64,000 nucleotides of DNA. Origin: RYN-230 sp963717125 (GTDB taxonomy: Bacteria > Actinomycetota > Actinomycetes > Streptosporangiales > Streptosporangiaceae). Positions 51,401-59,876 of this stretch are shown here, in pieces (the first letter of the stretch is position 1; each line of letters starts with the position of its first letter). The notes under the pieces are model-generated. The model was given only the letters and a program-made list of their open reading frames with translations. It made no database searches and was not told the DNA's origin. Position numbers and translations under genes: made by a program. The stretch spans positions 496,001 through 560,000 of the forward strand of contig CAVQVG010000006.1 of assembly GCA_963717125.1 (NCBI GenBank). Reading direction: 5' to 3'.

Positions 51401-52784
51401 GGCCTTGTCCAGCGAGTGGGCCGGGTAACCCGCGCCCGCCAGCCAGGCCAGCGTGGCCAGCAGCTCGCCGTCGCGCACCGCCACCTCGGCCGCGCGCTGC
51501 GCCTGCTTGGTGTCGATGTAGGAGACGTCCTTGCCCGGGTAGACCGGGTTCATGTCCCGGGTCTGCGGGACCAGCCAGGTGCCGCGCTCGGCCGCGTCCG
51601 CGCGCACCGCGGCGAAGAACTCGCGGGGCACCGCGGTGACGAACCGGGGCCACACGTACCGCGAGTTCCAGTCCCGGTGGATGGCGGTCACCCAGCGGCT
51701 CGGGATGACGTGGTCCGCGCCCACCGGGAGCAGCACGTTGCGGGTGGCCGCGACCGGGGCCAGGCTGCGGAACTCATCGAGCGCCGCCTGCTCCGCGCCG
51801 GCCAGGTCGGCCGCGCCGTGGGTGGACCAGCCGGCTCCGTAGTGGTTCGGCATGTAGCTGGTCAGCAGGCCGCGGCCATCCGGCGAGACCCACTCGAACT
51901 CGCTGCGCATCTGCATCCGCCGGTTGTCGCCGACGGTGCGCTGCGGGCCCCACTGGTGGTACGGCCCGCGCGCCCAGGCCGATTCGGTGAGCCCGGCCGC
52001 GGCCATCAGCCCCGGGTAGCCCGGGTCGTGCCCGAACACGTCCAGCATCCACGCGGTGCGCGGGTCCCCGCCGGCCACGTCGCGCTGGTAACCGAGCCCG
52101 TAGACGGCGTTGCGGATGGTCGAACTCGGCCCCGGTCAGGTTGGTGTTGGGCTCGTTGTAGTTGCCGCCGACGATCTCCACCCGGCCGGCCGCGATGAGC
52201 TGCCGCAGCTCCGCCCGGTGCTCCGGGTGGGTGTCGAGGTACGGCTTGAGGTAGTCGATCTCGGCCAGCACGAATTTGTAGTCCGGGTCCTGCCTGGCGT
52301 GCGCCAGGTGCAGCGCGACCAGCTCGAACGCGGTGCGCACCGCGGGCAGCTGGCCATGCTCGTCGGGCAGCAGCAGCCGGGACTCGGTGAAGTCGCCCTG
52401 GGTGTCCCACCAGACCGGGTCGTAGTGGAAGTGGCTGACCATCCACATCGTCCAGCCGGTCTCGGCGGCCCGGATCTCGGCCGCCAGCTCGGCCCGCTCG
52501 CCGTTACCCTCCGCGATCGCGGTGACCTGCCGCGGGCTGCCGGGCTCATAGGGCGGCGCGAGGTGCACGCCCACCTCGGCATCCCGCACTCCGCCCGGCG
52601 CCGGGAGTTCCATCCTGAACGCCCCTGGCGTGCTCACTCCGGCCCCTTCCACGCGGATCTGCAGTGGCCGGTCAAGCCCCGGCTGCGCCGGGGCATCGTT
52701 ACGTACCGTGACGCGGATGATCTGCAGCGGGCGCTGGGCGCTCCCGCTGAACAGCTCGGTCCCCTGCACCGCCGTGATCCGCAT
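48410..52784 (-). pseudogene. GH38 alpha-mannosidase-like gene with three frameshifts
   Basis: Three frame changes split one glycoside hydrolase 38 protein of about 1457 residues. The N-terminal part has MVSHFHYDPVWWDTQGDF (zinc His/Asp motif), AEIDYLKPYL and IVGGNYNEPNTNL. After an extra base at about 52123 it continues as WMLDVFGHDPGYPGL (nucleophile Asp) and PYHQWGPQRTVGDNRR. A base is missing at about 50090, and another is extra at about 49230 in GGGGCGGCT repeats. The C-terminal beta-domain ends VKLMYFGQLHYTSAVAVDVRE. If intact it would trim alpha-mannosides. ATG 52784 starts at MRITAVQGTELF. Decay and assembly error are both possible. Confidence 0.82.
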
Positions 52785-52850
52785 GGCCCCATCGTGACAC
52801 GCGCCCGGCCCACCCGCCCGCTCCCGGCCGCCGCCCTCTGCCGCCCCTTG

Positions 52851-52896
52851 TCGGAAGACATGTTTCGAAGCTAGTATTTCGAAACATGTCTTCCGA
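52851..52896 (+). promoter_or_regulatory. 19-bp perfect palindrome over the ArsR-type gene start
   Basis: TCGGAAGACATGTTTCGAA (52851-52869) is repeated inverted at 52878-52896 with an 8-bp spacer containing most of TAGTAT (52872-52877). That -10 box lies 8 nt before the ATG at 52886, which itself sits in the right arm. The layout fits a leaderless, autorepressed regulator gene. The divergent mannosidase start is only 67 bp from the left arm. Confidence 0.75.
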
Positions 52897-53488
52897 TGAC
52901 CGTTCACACCTGGCCGTTACCGACCCACGGATGATCCGGGCCCTCGCGCACCCGGTCCGGATGGCCCTGATCGAGGCCATGGAGCAGAGCGAGTCCAGGA
53001 CGCTGACCGCCACCCAGGCCAGCGAGCTGGTCGGCGAGTCGCCCGCCAACTGCGCCTTCCACCTCCGCACGCTGGCCAAGTACGGGTTCGTGGAGGAGGC
53101 GGGCGGCGGCCGCGGCCGGGAGCGGCCGTGGCGGCTGAAGTACCGCACCCTGGAGCTCAAGCCGCCGTGGCCGGACCCGGAGAGCCGGCTGGCCGTGGAA
53201 GCCGCCGCCACGGTATGGATCGACCGGTGGCTGGACCGGGCCAAGGACCGGCTCAGGCGGGCGCTCCGCTTCCCCGCCGAGTGGCAGGAAGCCACGATCG
53301 CGTCGGAGAAAGTGCTGCACCTGACCGCCGCCGAGGCGGTCCAGCTGGCCAACGAGACGCACGCGCTGTGGGACCGGTACCGGGACCGGGGCGACGACCC
53401 GTCGCTGCGCCCGCCGGGCAGCCTGCGGTACGAGGTACTGGCGTTCGGCTTCCCGGTTGACGAGCCGCCTGGCTCGGACAGCGACTGA
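52886..53488 (+). CDS. ArsR-type winged-helix regulator
   Basis: 200 residues. The N-terminal winged helix reads DPRMIRALAHPVRMALIEAM, then TATQASELVGESPANCAFHL and RTLAKYGFVEEA, the ArsR/SmtB-like pattern used by HTH_20 proteins. The C-terminal helical half (WIDRWLDRAKDRLRRALRF; AEAVQLANETHALWDRY) probably dimerises or senses a ligand; the metal-site Cys pair of classic ArsR proteins is missing. An MFS gene follows at once, a common regulator/exporter layout, and the start lies in a large palindrome. Confidence 0.88.
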   Translation: MSSDDRSHLAVTDPRMIRALAHPVRMALIEAMEQSESRTLTATQASELVGESPANCAFHLRTLAKYGFVEEAGGGRGRERPWRLKYRTLELKPPWPDPESRLAVEAAATVWIDRWLDRAKDRLRRALRFPAEWQEATIASEKVLHLTAAEAVQLANETHALWDRYRDRGDDPSLRPPGSLRYEVLAFGFPVDEPPGSDSD

Positions 53489-53489
53489 C

Positions 53490-54712
53490 GTGCGCCGGCT
53501 GCTGGCCCACCGGGACGCGCGCATCTACCTGGCCGGCCAGATCCTGTCCGTGCTGGGGGACAGCGCGCTGTGGCTGGCCATGGGCATCTGGGTGAAGCAG
53601 CGCACCGGCAGTAACAGCGCGGCCGGCCTGGTGTTCTTCGCGTTCATCTGCGGCACCTGCCTGGCCCCGCTGACCGGGCTGCTGGTGGACCGGGTGCGCC
53701 GCCGCCCGCTGCTGATCGGGGTCAACCTGGCCGCCGGCGCGCTGGTCTGCCTGCTGCTGCTGGCCGGCGGGCCCCGGCTGTGGCTGGTCTATCTGGTCAT
53801 GTTCGGCTATGGCGCGGCGAACAGCCTGCTCAGCTCCGCGCAGACCGCGCTGCTGCCGCAGTTGCTGCCCGAAGACCTGCTCGGCGCGGCCAACTCCGCC
53901 TACCAGCTGGCCTCGTCCGGGCTGCACGTGATCACCCCGCTGCTCGGCGCGGCCTGCTGGTCTGGGCCGGCCCGGGGCCGGTGATCGGCCTCGACGCGGC
54001 CACGTTCGGGCTGGCCGCGGCGGCGACCGCGGCGCTCCGGTGGCGCGAGGATGGACCCACGCGCGGCGCCGAGCGGCCCTGGGCCGCGATCACCGCCGGG
54101 CTGCGGCACATCGCGGTCACCCCGCCGCTGCGCCGGGTGGTGGCCGCGGTGGTGATCGGGGCGAGCGTGTTCGGTTTCTTCGAGACGGTGCAGTTCGCGG
54201 TGGTCGGCGCGGGCCTGCACCGGAGCCCGGCCTTCCTCGGCGTGCTCACCGCGGCGCAGGGCGGCGGCGCCGTGCTCGGCGGGCTGCTGGCCGCGCCGGC
54301 CATGGCCCGGACCAGTGAGCGCCTGCTGGTCGGCGGCGGCCTGCTGGCCTGCGCGCTGAGCTGCCTGGCCGCGATGACCGGGCGGCTCGCGCTGGTGCTG
54401 GCGGGCGGCGCGCTGCTCGGCGTGTGCATCGTCTGGATCAACGTCGGCGCCATCACGCTGGTCCAGCGGCAGACCCCGGCGCGGCTGCTCGGCCGGGTCG
54501 ACGCGGCCGCCAACGTGCTCGTCACCGTGCCCCAGGCGGTGTCGATCGCGGTGGGTGCGGCTGCCATCGCCGTGCTCGACTACCGCATCCTGCTGGCGGT
54601 CATGGCCGCAGTCATGCTGGTCGCCGCCGGGTTTCTGGCCCGCGTGCCTGGTTCGCCGGTGCCCACGGCAACATCTGATCCGGTTGCGGCAAGCAATCGA
54701 GTGCAGAGATAG
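53490..54712 (+). pseudogene. Frameshifted MFS transporter
   Basis: The first half (AHRDARIYLAGQILSVLGDS; DRVRRRPLLIGVNLAAGALV; QTALLPQLLPEDLLGAANS) is the N-terminal six-helix half of an MFS permease. After VITPLLGA the frame ends at 53984. With one missing base restored at about 53950-53960 it continues GLLVWAGPGPVIGLDAATF and goes on to 54712 with six more helices. The intact protein would have about 407 residues and probably export a compound sensed by the ArsR-type regulator. GTG 53490 directly follows the regulator stop; TTG 53457 is an alternative. Confidence 0.8.
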
Positions 54713-54768
54713 ATACCATTCCTTGTGATGTGTGACACGAAAGCACCAAGGAAGCGGGGTGGCGGGGG

Positions 54769-55890
54769 ATGGCCGATCCACCAGTGACCTTGAAGGACGT
54801 CGCCGCGCTGGCCCGGGTGCACCCGGCCACCGCGTCGCGCGCGCTCAACCCGGAGACCCGGCTGCTGGTCCGCGAGGACACCGCCGCCCGGGTGCTGGAG
54901 GCCGCGGCCGAGCTCGGCTACCGGCCCAACACGGTGGCCCGCAGCCTGCGCACCCGGCGCTCGCACAGCGTCGGGGTGCTCATCCCGGACCTGAACAACC
55001 CGCTGTTCCCGCCGATCGTGCGGGGCATCGAGGACCGCCTGGCGGCGGCCGGCTACGTGGCCCTGATCGGCAATACCGACGGGGACGCGGACCGGGAGCG
55101 GATGCTGTTCGAGCAGATGCGCGCCCGGCACGTGGACGGGCTGGTGCTCGCCACCGTGCACCTGGGCGACCCGCTGCTGGCCGAGTCCGCCCGGGCCGAC
55201 CTGCCGGTGGTGCTGATGAACCGGCTGGCCCACGACTACAGCCTGCCCTCGGTATCCGTGGACAACGAGCGCGGCATCCGGATGGCCGTGGCGCACCTGG
55301 CCCAGCTCGGGCATACCCGGATCGCGCACATCGCCGGGCCGCAGGAGGTGTCCACCGGGCTGGCCCGGTACCGCGGCTTCATCGCCGCGATGGAAGCGCA
55401 TGGCCTGCGGCCGGACCCGGAGCTCATCGTGACGGCGCGGGCGTTCTCCATCGAGGAGGGGCACCGCTGCGCGCAGCTGCTGATGGACCAGGATCCCGGC
55501 TGCACGGCGGTGGCGGCCGGCAACGACATGCTCGCCGTCGGCTGCTACGCCGCGCTGGACGACGCCGGGCTGCGCTGCCCGCAGGACATGTCGGTGGTCG
55601 GCTTCAACGACATGCCGTTCATCGACCGGCTGCGGCCGCCGCTGACCACCATCCGCTTCCCGCATTACCAGGTCGGCACCGAGGCGGCGCAGCTGCTGCT
55701 GGAGCGGATCGCCGGGCACACCGGCCCGGTCAAGGTGCTGTTCCTGGCGCCGGAGCTGGTGGTCCGCGGCTCCACCGGCCCCGTCCCGGCCGGGCCCGCC
55801 GCACCCGGCCTGGCGGCTCAGGGCGAGCCAGCGACGGCCCGCCGCGAGGTTCCGGGCGAGCCCGCGACGGCCGGCCGCAAGGCACGCTGA
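54769..55890 (+). CDS. LacI-family transcriptional repressor
   Basis: 373 residues. The LacI DNA-binding domain is VTLKDVAALARVHPATASRAL, with the hinge helix NTVARSLRTRRS. The effector domain has VGVLIPDLNNPLFPPIVRGI, SVDNERGIRMAVAHLAQLGH and VVGFNDMPFIDRLRPPLTTI. A 40-residue Pro/Ala/Arg-rich tail at the end is unusual. It is probably the controller of the dehydrogenase/transport cluster that follows; a CAAACGATTG site matching the LacI core lies upstream of the next gene. Confidence 0.92.
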   Translation: MADPPVTLKDVAALARVHPATASRALNPETRLLVREDTAARVLEAAAELGYRPNTVARSLRTRRSHSVGVLIPDLNNPLFPPIVRGIEDRLAAAGYVALIGNTDGDADRERMLFEQMRARHVDGLVLATVHLGDPLLAESARADLPVVLMNRLAHDYSLPSVSVDNERGIRMAVAHLAQLGHTRIAHIAGPQEVSTGLARYRGFIAAMEAHGLRPDPELIVTARAFSIEEGHRCAQLLMDQDPGCTAVAAGNDMLAVGCYAALDDAGLRCPQDMSVVGFNDMPFIDRLRPPLTTIRFPHYQVGTEAAQLLLERIAGHTGPVKVLFLAPELVVRGSTGPVPAGPAAPGLAAQGEPATARREVPGEPATAGRKAR

Positions 55891-55915
55891 GGAAAATTTC
55901 GGTATCGATCTGAAT

Positions 55916-55968
55916 CATGTCGGTTGACATGGGACTGACGCATAAGTCAGGCTTCGTGCAAACGATTG
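55916..55968 (+). promoter_or_regulatory. Operator-rich promoter of the catabolic cluster
   Basis: Three elements lie between the LacI stop and the dehydrogenase start: palindrome CATGTC-GGTT-GACATG (55916-55931) containing TTGACA, palindrome CTGAC-GCATAA-GTCAG (55935-55950), and CAAACGATTG (55959-55968), which fits the LacI-family core CAAnCGnTTG. A clear -10 was not found. Confidence 0.5.
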
Positions 55969-55988
55969 TCAGTGCAAGGGGTGACCTG

Positions 55989-56954
55989 ATGGCAGAGCAC
56001 GGTGACGAACTGCGCCTGGGCTGGCTTGGCACCGGCCGGATGGGTTCTGAACTGGTGCAACGGCTGCTCGCGGCGGGCTGTGAGGTCGCCGTCTACAACC
56101 GGACCCGGGCCAAGTGCGAGCCACTGGCCGCGCTCGGCGCCAAGGTGGTCTCCTCGCCTGCGGAGCTCGGCACCAGGGACATCGTGTTCGCCACCGTCGG
56201 CACGCCGCAGGACCTGATCGACGCGGTCCTCGGCGACGGCGGGCTCACGTCCGGCGAGGCGTCGCCCCGGGTCCTGGTCGACTGCTCGACCATTTCCGCT
56301 GACGTCTCCGGGCAGATCCGCGGGAAGCTCGCCGCGCGGGACACCGACCTGCTGGCCGCCCCGGTGATGGGCAACCCTAAAGTGGCCAGCGTGGGCAAGC
56401 TCACCCTGGCCGTATCGGGACCGCAGGCCGCTTTTGATCTGGCCCGGCCATATCTCGACCTGCTCGGCGCCGGGGCGACATACGTCGGCGAGGGAGAACT
56501 GGCCCGGACGGTAAAGCTTTGTCATAACCTCTTCCTCGGTGTCGTCACCCAGTCGCTGGCGGAAGTGACGATCCTGGCCCAGAAGAGCGGCGTCAGCCGG
56601 GAAGCCTTCCTCAGTTGCCTTAACAAAAGCGTGATGGGTTCGCCGTTTACTCGTTACAAGTCGCCGGCATTCGTGAACCTGGACTTTCATCCGACCTTTA
56701 CCGCCACGTTGCTGCGCAAGGACTTTGACCTGGGCCTGGCCGCAGGCCGGGAACACGAAGTGCCACTCCCGGTGGCCGCGCTGGTACACCAGATGATCCA
56801 GACACTTATTGGCCGGGGTTACGGCGACCAGGATTTCGCCGCCCTCATCGAACTCGAGGCGCAGTCAGCCGGCCTTCAGCTCGTGAGTGAAAACTCCGAC
56901 ATCTCAGACGGTCTCGACCAACCCGACGATAGTGAAGCCAATGCAGTACCGTGA
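55989..56954 (+). CDS. 3-hydroxyisobutyrate-dehydrogenase-family oxidoreductase
   Basis: A 321-residue beta-hydroxyacid dehydrogenase. The NAD(P) motif is LGWLGTGRMGSELVQRLL, with VYNRTRAKCEPL after it. VDCSTISADVSGQIRGKL and VMGNPKVASVGKLTLAVSG form the substrate region, and the catalytic Lys lies in TVKLCHNLFLG. The substrate could be 3-hydroxyisobutyrate, tartronate semialdehyde or a related acid. ATG 55989 follows AAGGGG; an ATG at 55917 lies inside the operator region. It is the first structural gene of the LacI-linked cluster. Confidence 0.88.
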   Translation: MAEHGDELRLGWLGTGRMGSELVQRLLAAGCEVAVYNRTRAKCEPLAALGAKVVSSPAELGTRDIVFATVGTPQDLIDAVLGDGGLTSGEASPRVLVDCSTISADVSGQIRGKLAARDTDLLAAPVMGNPKVASVGKLTLAVSGPQAAFDLARPYLDLLGAGATYVGEGELARTVKLCHNLFLGVVTQSLAEVTILAQKSGVSREAFLSCLNKSVMGSPFTRYKSPAFVNLDFHPTFTATLLRKDFDLGLAAGREHEVPLPVAALVHQMIQTLIGRGYGDQDFAALIELEAQSAGLQLVSENSDISDGLDQPDDSEANAVP

Positions 56955-57072
56955 GCGACTGTCCCGGCCAGCCTCTCACGCAGCCAGCCGAGCCCGGCAC
57001 GGACGCGCCATCCGGCGCACGGCTGCACCTGGCCAATCAAACAGGAGTTTCCTGAACTGGAAGGAGGACCGG

Positions 57073-58338
57073 ATGAAACCTCACCGCACCCGGTTCTTGG
57101 CTATCCCGGCCGTCGCCGCAGCCGCGGCTATGGTCCTGGCTGCCTGCAGCAGCAACAGCGGCGGCAGCGCCAGCGGCAACAGCACATCAAGCAGCACCAA
57201 ATCGCCGATACTCATCGGCACGTCACTGTCCCTGACGGGTGACTTCTCCGTGGACGGCACGGCGTTCCAGCGTGGCTACGAGCTGTGGGAGAGCTACATC
57301 AACAGCCACGGCGGACTGCTCGGCCGCAAGGTCCAGATGGTCTTCGAGAACGACCAGAGCAGCCCGACCACGGTGACGACCAACTACACCAAGCTCATCG
57401 CCCAGCAGAAGGTGAACTTCGTCTTCGGCCCGTTCTCCACGCTGCTGACCGTCCCCGCCGCGAAGGTGGCGGCGCGCTACGGTTACGCGTTCCCCGAGGG
57501 CGCGGGCGGCGGGCCGGCGGTCTACGCGCTCAACCTGCCGAACGTCTTCGCGATCAGCCCGCCGGTCGCCGACCAGCTCGTGCCGTTCGCGGACTGGGTG
57601 GCGGCGCTGCCGGCCAGTGAACGGCCCAAGACCGCGGCCTACCCGATGGTGAACGACCCGTTCGCGGACCCGATGACGCAGACCGCCCAGGCCATCCTGC
57701 AGAAGGCCGGCGTCAAGACGGTCTACTCGAAGGTCTTCCCCGCGGAGAACCCGGACTACAAGGCCGGCGCCGACGCGGTGGCCGCGACCGGCGCCCAGAT
57801 GGTCGTCGTCGGCTCGGTGGACGTGCCCACCGTGACCGCGTTCATCCAGGCATTCGAGCAGCAGCACTACAACCCGAAGATCTTCGCCTCCACCGCCGGC
57901 CCGGACCAGGGCCAGGCGTTCCTGAGCTCGGTCGGGGCCAAGAACGCCACCGGGATCATGGTGCCCAACGGCTGGTACGGCGGCGAGCCGAACGCGCTGA
58001 GCCAGGCCATGGTCAAGGACTACATCGCCAAGTACGGCGGGACGGCGTCGGACATCAACGCCGACGTGGCGGAAGGCTACTCGGTGGGCGAGACCCTGGC
58101 GGCCGCGGTCACCGCGACCAAGAGCCTGCAGAACTCCAAGATCATCAGTTACCTGCACAGCGGCGTGACGATCCAGACGGTGCAGGGACCGGCCAAGTTC
58201 GCGAGCAACGGCATGAACGTGGTGGCGAACAAGTACATCTTCCAGTGGCAGAACGGCAGCAAGTTCCTCCAGGTGCTGCCGAAGACCGCAACTGGCTCGG
58301 TGGCGATCGTCAACCCGAAGCCCCTGTGGGCCAGCTGA
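57073..58338 (+). CDS. Branched-chain-type ABC substrate-binding lipoprotein, copy 1
   Basis: A 421-residue lipoprotein. The signal peptide MKPHRTRFLAIPAVAAAAAMVLAAC ends at the LAAC lipobox (Cys 25) and is followed by a Ser/Asn linker. The mature part is a Peripla_BP_6 (Leu/Ile/Val-BP-like) fold: ILIGTSLSLTGDFSVDG, VFENDQSSPTTVTTNYTKL and DINADVAEGYSVGETLA. A strong AAGGAGG lies 6 nt upstream of the ATG. It has the same length as the next protein and aligns along its whole length, so the two are tandem duplicates. Confidence 0.92.
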   Translation: MKPHRTRFLAIPAVAAAAAMVLAACSSNSGGSASGNSTSSSTKSPILIGTSLSLTGDFSVDGTAFQRGYELWESYINSHGGLLGRKVQMVFENDQSSPTTVTTNYTKLIAQQKVNFVFGPFSTLLTVPAAKVAARYGYAFPEGAGGGPAVYALNLPNVFAISPPVADQLVPFADWVAALPASERPKTAAYPMVNDPFADPMTQTAQAILQKAGVKTVYSKVFPAENPDYKAGADAVAATGAQMVVVGSVDVPTVTAFIQAFEQQHYNPKIFASTAGPDQGQAFLSSVGAKNATGIMVPNGWYGGEPNALSQAMVKDYIAKYGGTASDINADVAEGYSVGETLAAAVTATKSLQNSKIISYLHSGVTIQTVQGPAKFASNGMNVVANKYIFQWQNGSKFLQVLPKTATGSVAIVNPKPLWAS

Positions 58339-58358
58339 GCCGGGCTGCCTGATGGAGC

Positions 58359-58468
58359 GGTGCGCGGAGCGGCACATGGCTGGCCAGCCCACGATCGACC
58401 AAATGGGGCGAACTGGGGCTGGCGAGGGAATACGGTGCCGGTTGAACGCCATGTGCGCTCCGCGCACC
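58359..58468 (+). repeat. 21-bp inverted repeat between the two binding-protein genes
   Basis: The 22 nt at 58359-58380 (starting GGTGCGCGGAGCG) are the inverse complement of the 21 nt at 58448-58468 (ending CTCCGCGCACC) apart from one extra G. The 67-nt loop contains a second pairing (CCAGCCC with GGGCTGG). The RNA would fold into a large stem after the copy-1 stop. Confidence 0.8.
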
Positions 58469-58527
58469 GGGGCACCCACACTGACTCGTCTGGTGTCCCG
58501 GCATGGCCACAGGAGGGGGGAAACCCG

Positions 58528-59793
58528 ATGAGGCGCGACCGCGCCAGGTTCTCGCTGCTCGCTGCCGGTGGCGCGCTAACCGCGCTGACGCTGGCCGCGT
58601 GCGGCAGTGGCAATGCCAGCACCACCGCCAGCACGACCAGCATCAGCGGGGCGAAGCCGATCACGGTCGGCATCTCGCTGCCGCTGACCGGGCAGTTCTC
58701 GGCTGACGGCATCGCGACCGAACACGGTTACCAGCTCTGGGCGAGCGACGTCAACAGCAACGGCGGCCTGCGCGGCCGGCCGGTCCAGCTGGTGATCCGC
58801 AACGACAACAGCAACCCGAACACGGTGAGCAAGGACTACACCACGCTGATCAAGCAGGATCACGTGGACCTGACCATGGCGCCGTACTCCACTCTGCTCA
58901 GCTACAACGCCGCGCAGGTCACGGCCAAGTACCATTACGCGCTGGCCGCCGGGTCGGCCAGTGGTCCCCTTGTCTTCACGCTGAAAGATCCCTACCTGTT
59001 CAGCGTGAGCCCGCCGGTCGCGAACCAGATGGTGCCGTTTGCCAACTGGGTGCTATCCCTGCCGGCCGGCCAGCGGCCCACCACTGCCGCCTACCCGATG
59101 GTGCTCGACCCGTTCGCCGACCCGCCGGTGCAGACCGCGGCGACGATCCTGCAGCACGGCGGTGTCAGGACCGTGTACTACTCGACCAAGCCGGTCACCC
59201 CGAACGCGACCGACTCGAACCTGATCCCCATCGCGAACGCGGTGGCGGCCAGGAACCCGCAGGTGGTGGTGCTCGGCACGATTGACGTGCCAAGCCTGCT
59301 GACCTTCATCCACGCGTTCGAGGCGGACCACTTCACGCCGAAGATCATGATCGCGTCGTCCGGCCCGGACCAGGGTGAGGAATTCCTGCATCACGTGGGC
59401 CCGGCCGCCGCCGAGGGGATCATGGTGCCGGATGGCTGGTTCGGCGGCGAGCCGAACGCGCTGAGCCACGTCATGGTGCAGGACTACATCGCCAAGTTCG
59501 GCGGTACCACCAACGACATCAACGCCGACGTGGCCGAGGCCTATTCGGCCGGCGAGACGCTGGCCGACGCGGTCACCGCGACCGGGAGCCTGAACAACAG
59601 CACCATCGCCAGCTACTTGCACTCCCACGTCGTGCAGACCGCGGAGGGCCCGGCCAAGTTCAACAGCGTGGGCCAGAATCCGCTCAGCAAGACCTTCATT
59701 TTCCAGTGGCAGAACAGCCAGTTCGTCCAGGTGCTGGAGAACGGCTCGACGCACTCGGTCAACATCGAGCGCACGAAGCCGGCGAACTGGTAG
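58528..59793 (+). CDS. Branched-chain-type ABC substrate-binding lipoprotein, copy 2
   Basis: A 421-residue lipoprotein with a LAAC lipobox after TALTLAAC. The Peripla_BP_6 fold is shown by ITVGISLPLTGQFSADG, VIRNDNSNPNTVSKDYTTL and DINADVAEAYSAGETLADA. It has exactly the length of copy 1 and shares GPDQG, GIMVP-(N/D)-GW-(Y/F)-GGEPNALS and the C-terminal FQWQN. Differences in the pocket region (ASGPLVFTLKDPYLFS against GGGPAVYALNLPNVFA) suggest related but distinct ligands. AGGAGGGGGG lies upstream. One permease set follows for both. Confidence 0.92.
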   Translation: MRRDRARFSLLAAGGALTALTLAACGSGNASTTASTTSISGAKPITVGISLPLTGQFSADGIATEHGYQLWASDVNSNGGLRGRPVQLVIRNDNSNPNTVSKDYTTLIKQDHVDLTMAPYSTLLSYNAAQVTAKYHYALAAGSASGPLVFTLKDPYLFSVSPPVANQMVPFANWVLSLPAGQRPTTAAYPMVLDPFADPPVQTAATILQHGGVRTVYYSTKPVTPNATDSNLIPIANAVAARNPQVVVLGTIDVPSLLTFIHAFEADHFTPKIMIASSGPDQGEEFLHHVGPAAAEGIMVPDGWFGGEPNALSHVMVQDYIAKFGGTTNDINADVAEAYSAGETLADAVTATGSLNNSTIASYLHSHVVQTAEGPAKFNSVGQNPLSKTFIFQWQNSQFVQVLENGSTHSVNIERTKPANW

Positions 59794-59876
59794 GCGGCTG
59801 ATCACGCGGGCTGGCAGCGTGGCGCGGCCCGTCACCAATCACAACTAGTCAGCAGGATGAAGGGCATGAACCAGGG

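Noticed and set aside
53490..54712. Programmed frameshifting in the MFS gene
   Set aside because: The change point CTC GGC GCG GCC TGC has no slippery heptamer, so a plain indel is more likely.
55966..55974. TTGTCAGTG, a perfect PafBC-type upstream box before the dehydrogenase gene
   Set aside because: At the required 8-nt distance the sequence is GACCTG, not TAnnnT, and it runs into the start codon. It is treated as chance.
58359..58468. Inverted repeat as an insertion sequence or MITE
   Set aside because: No transposase, no obvious target-site duplication, and no second copy in the window.
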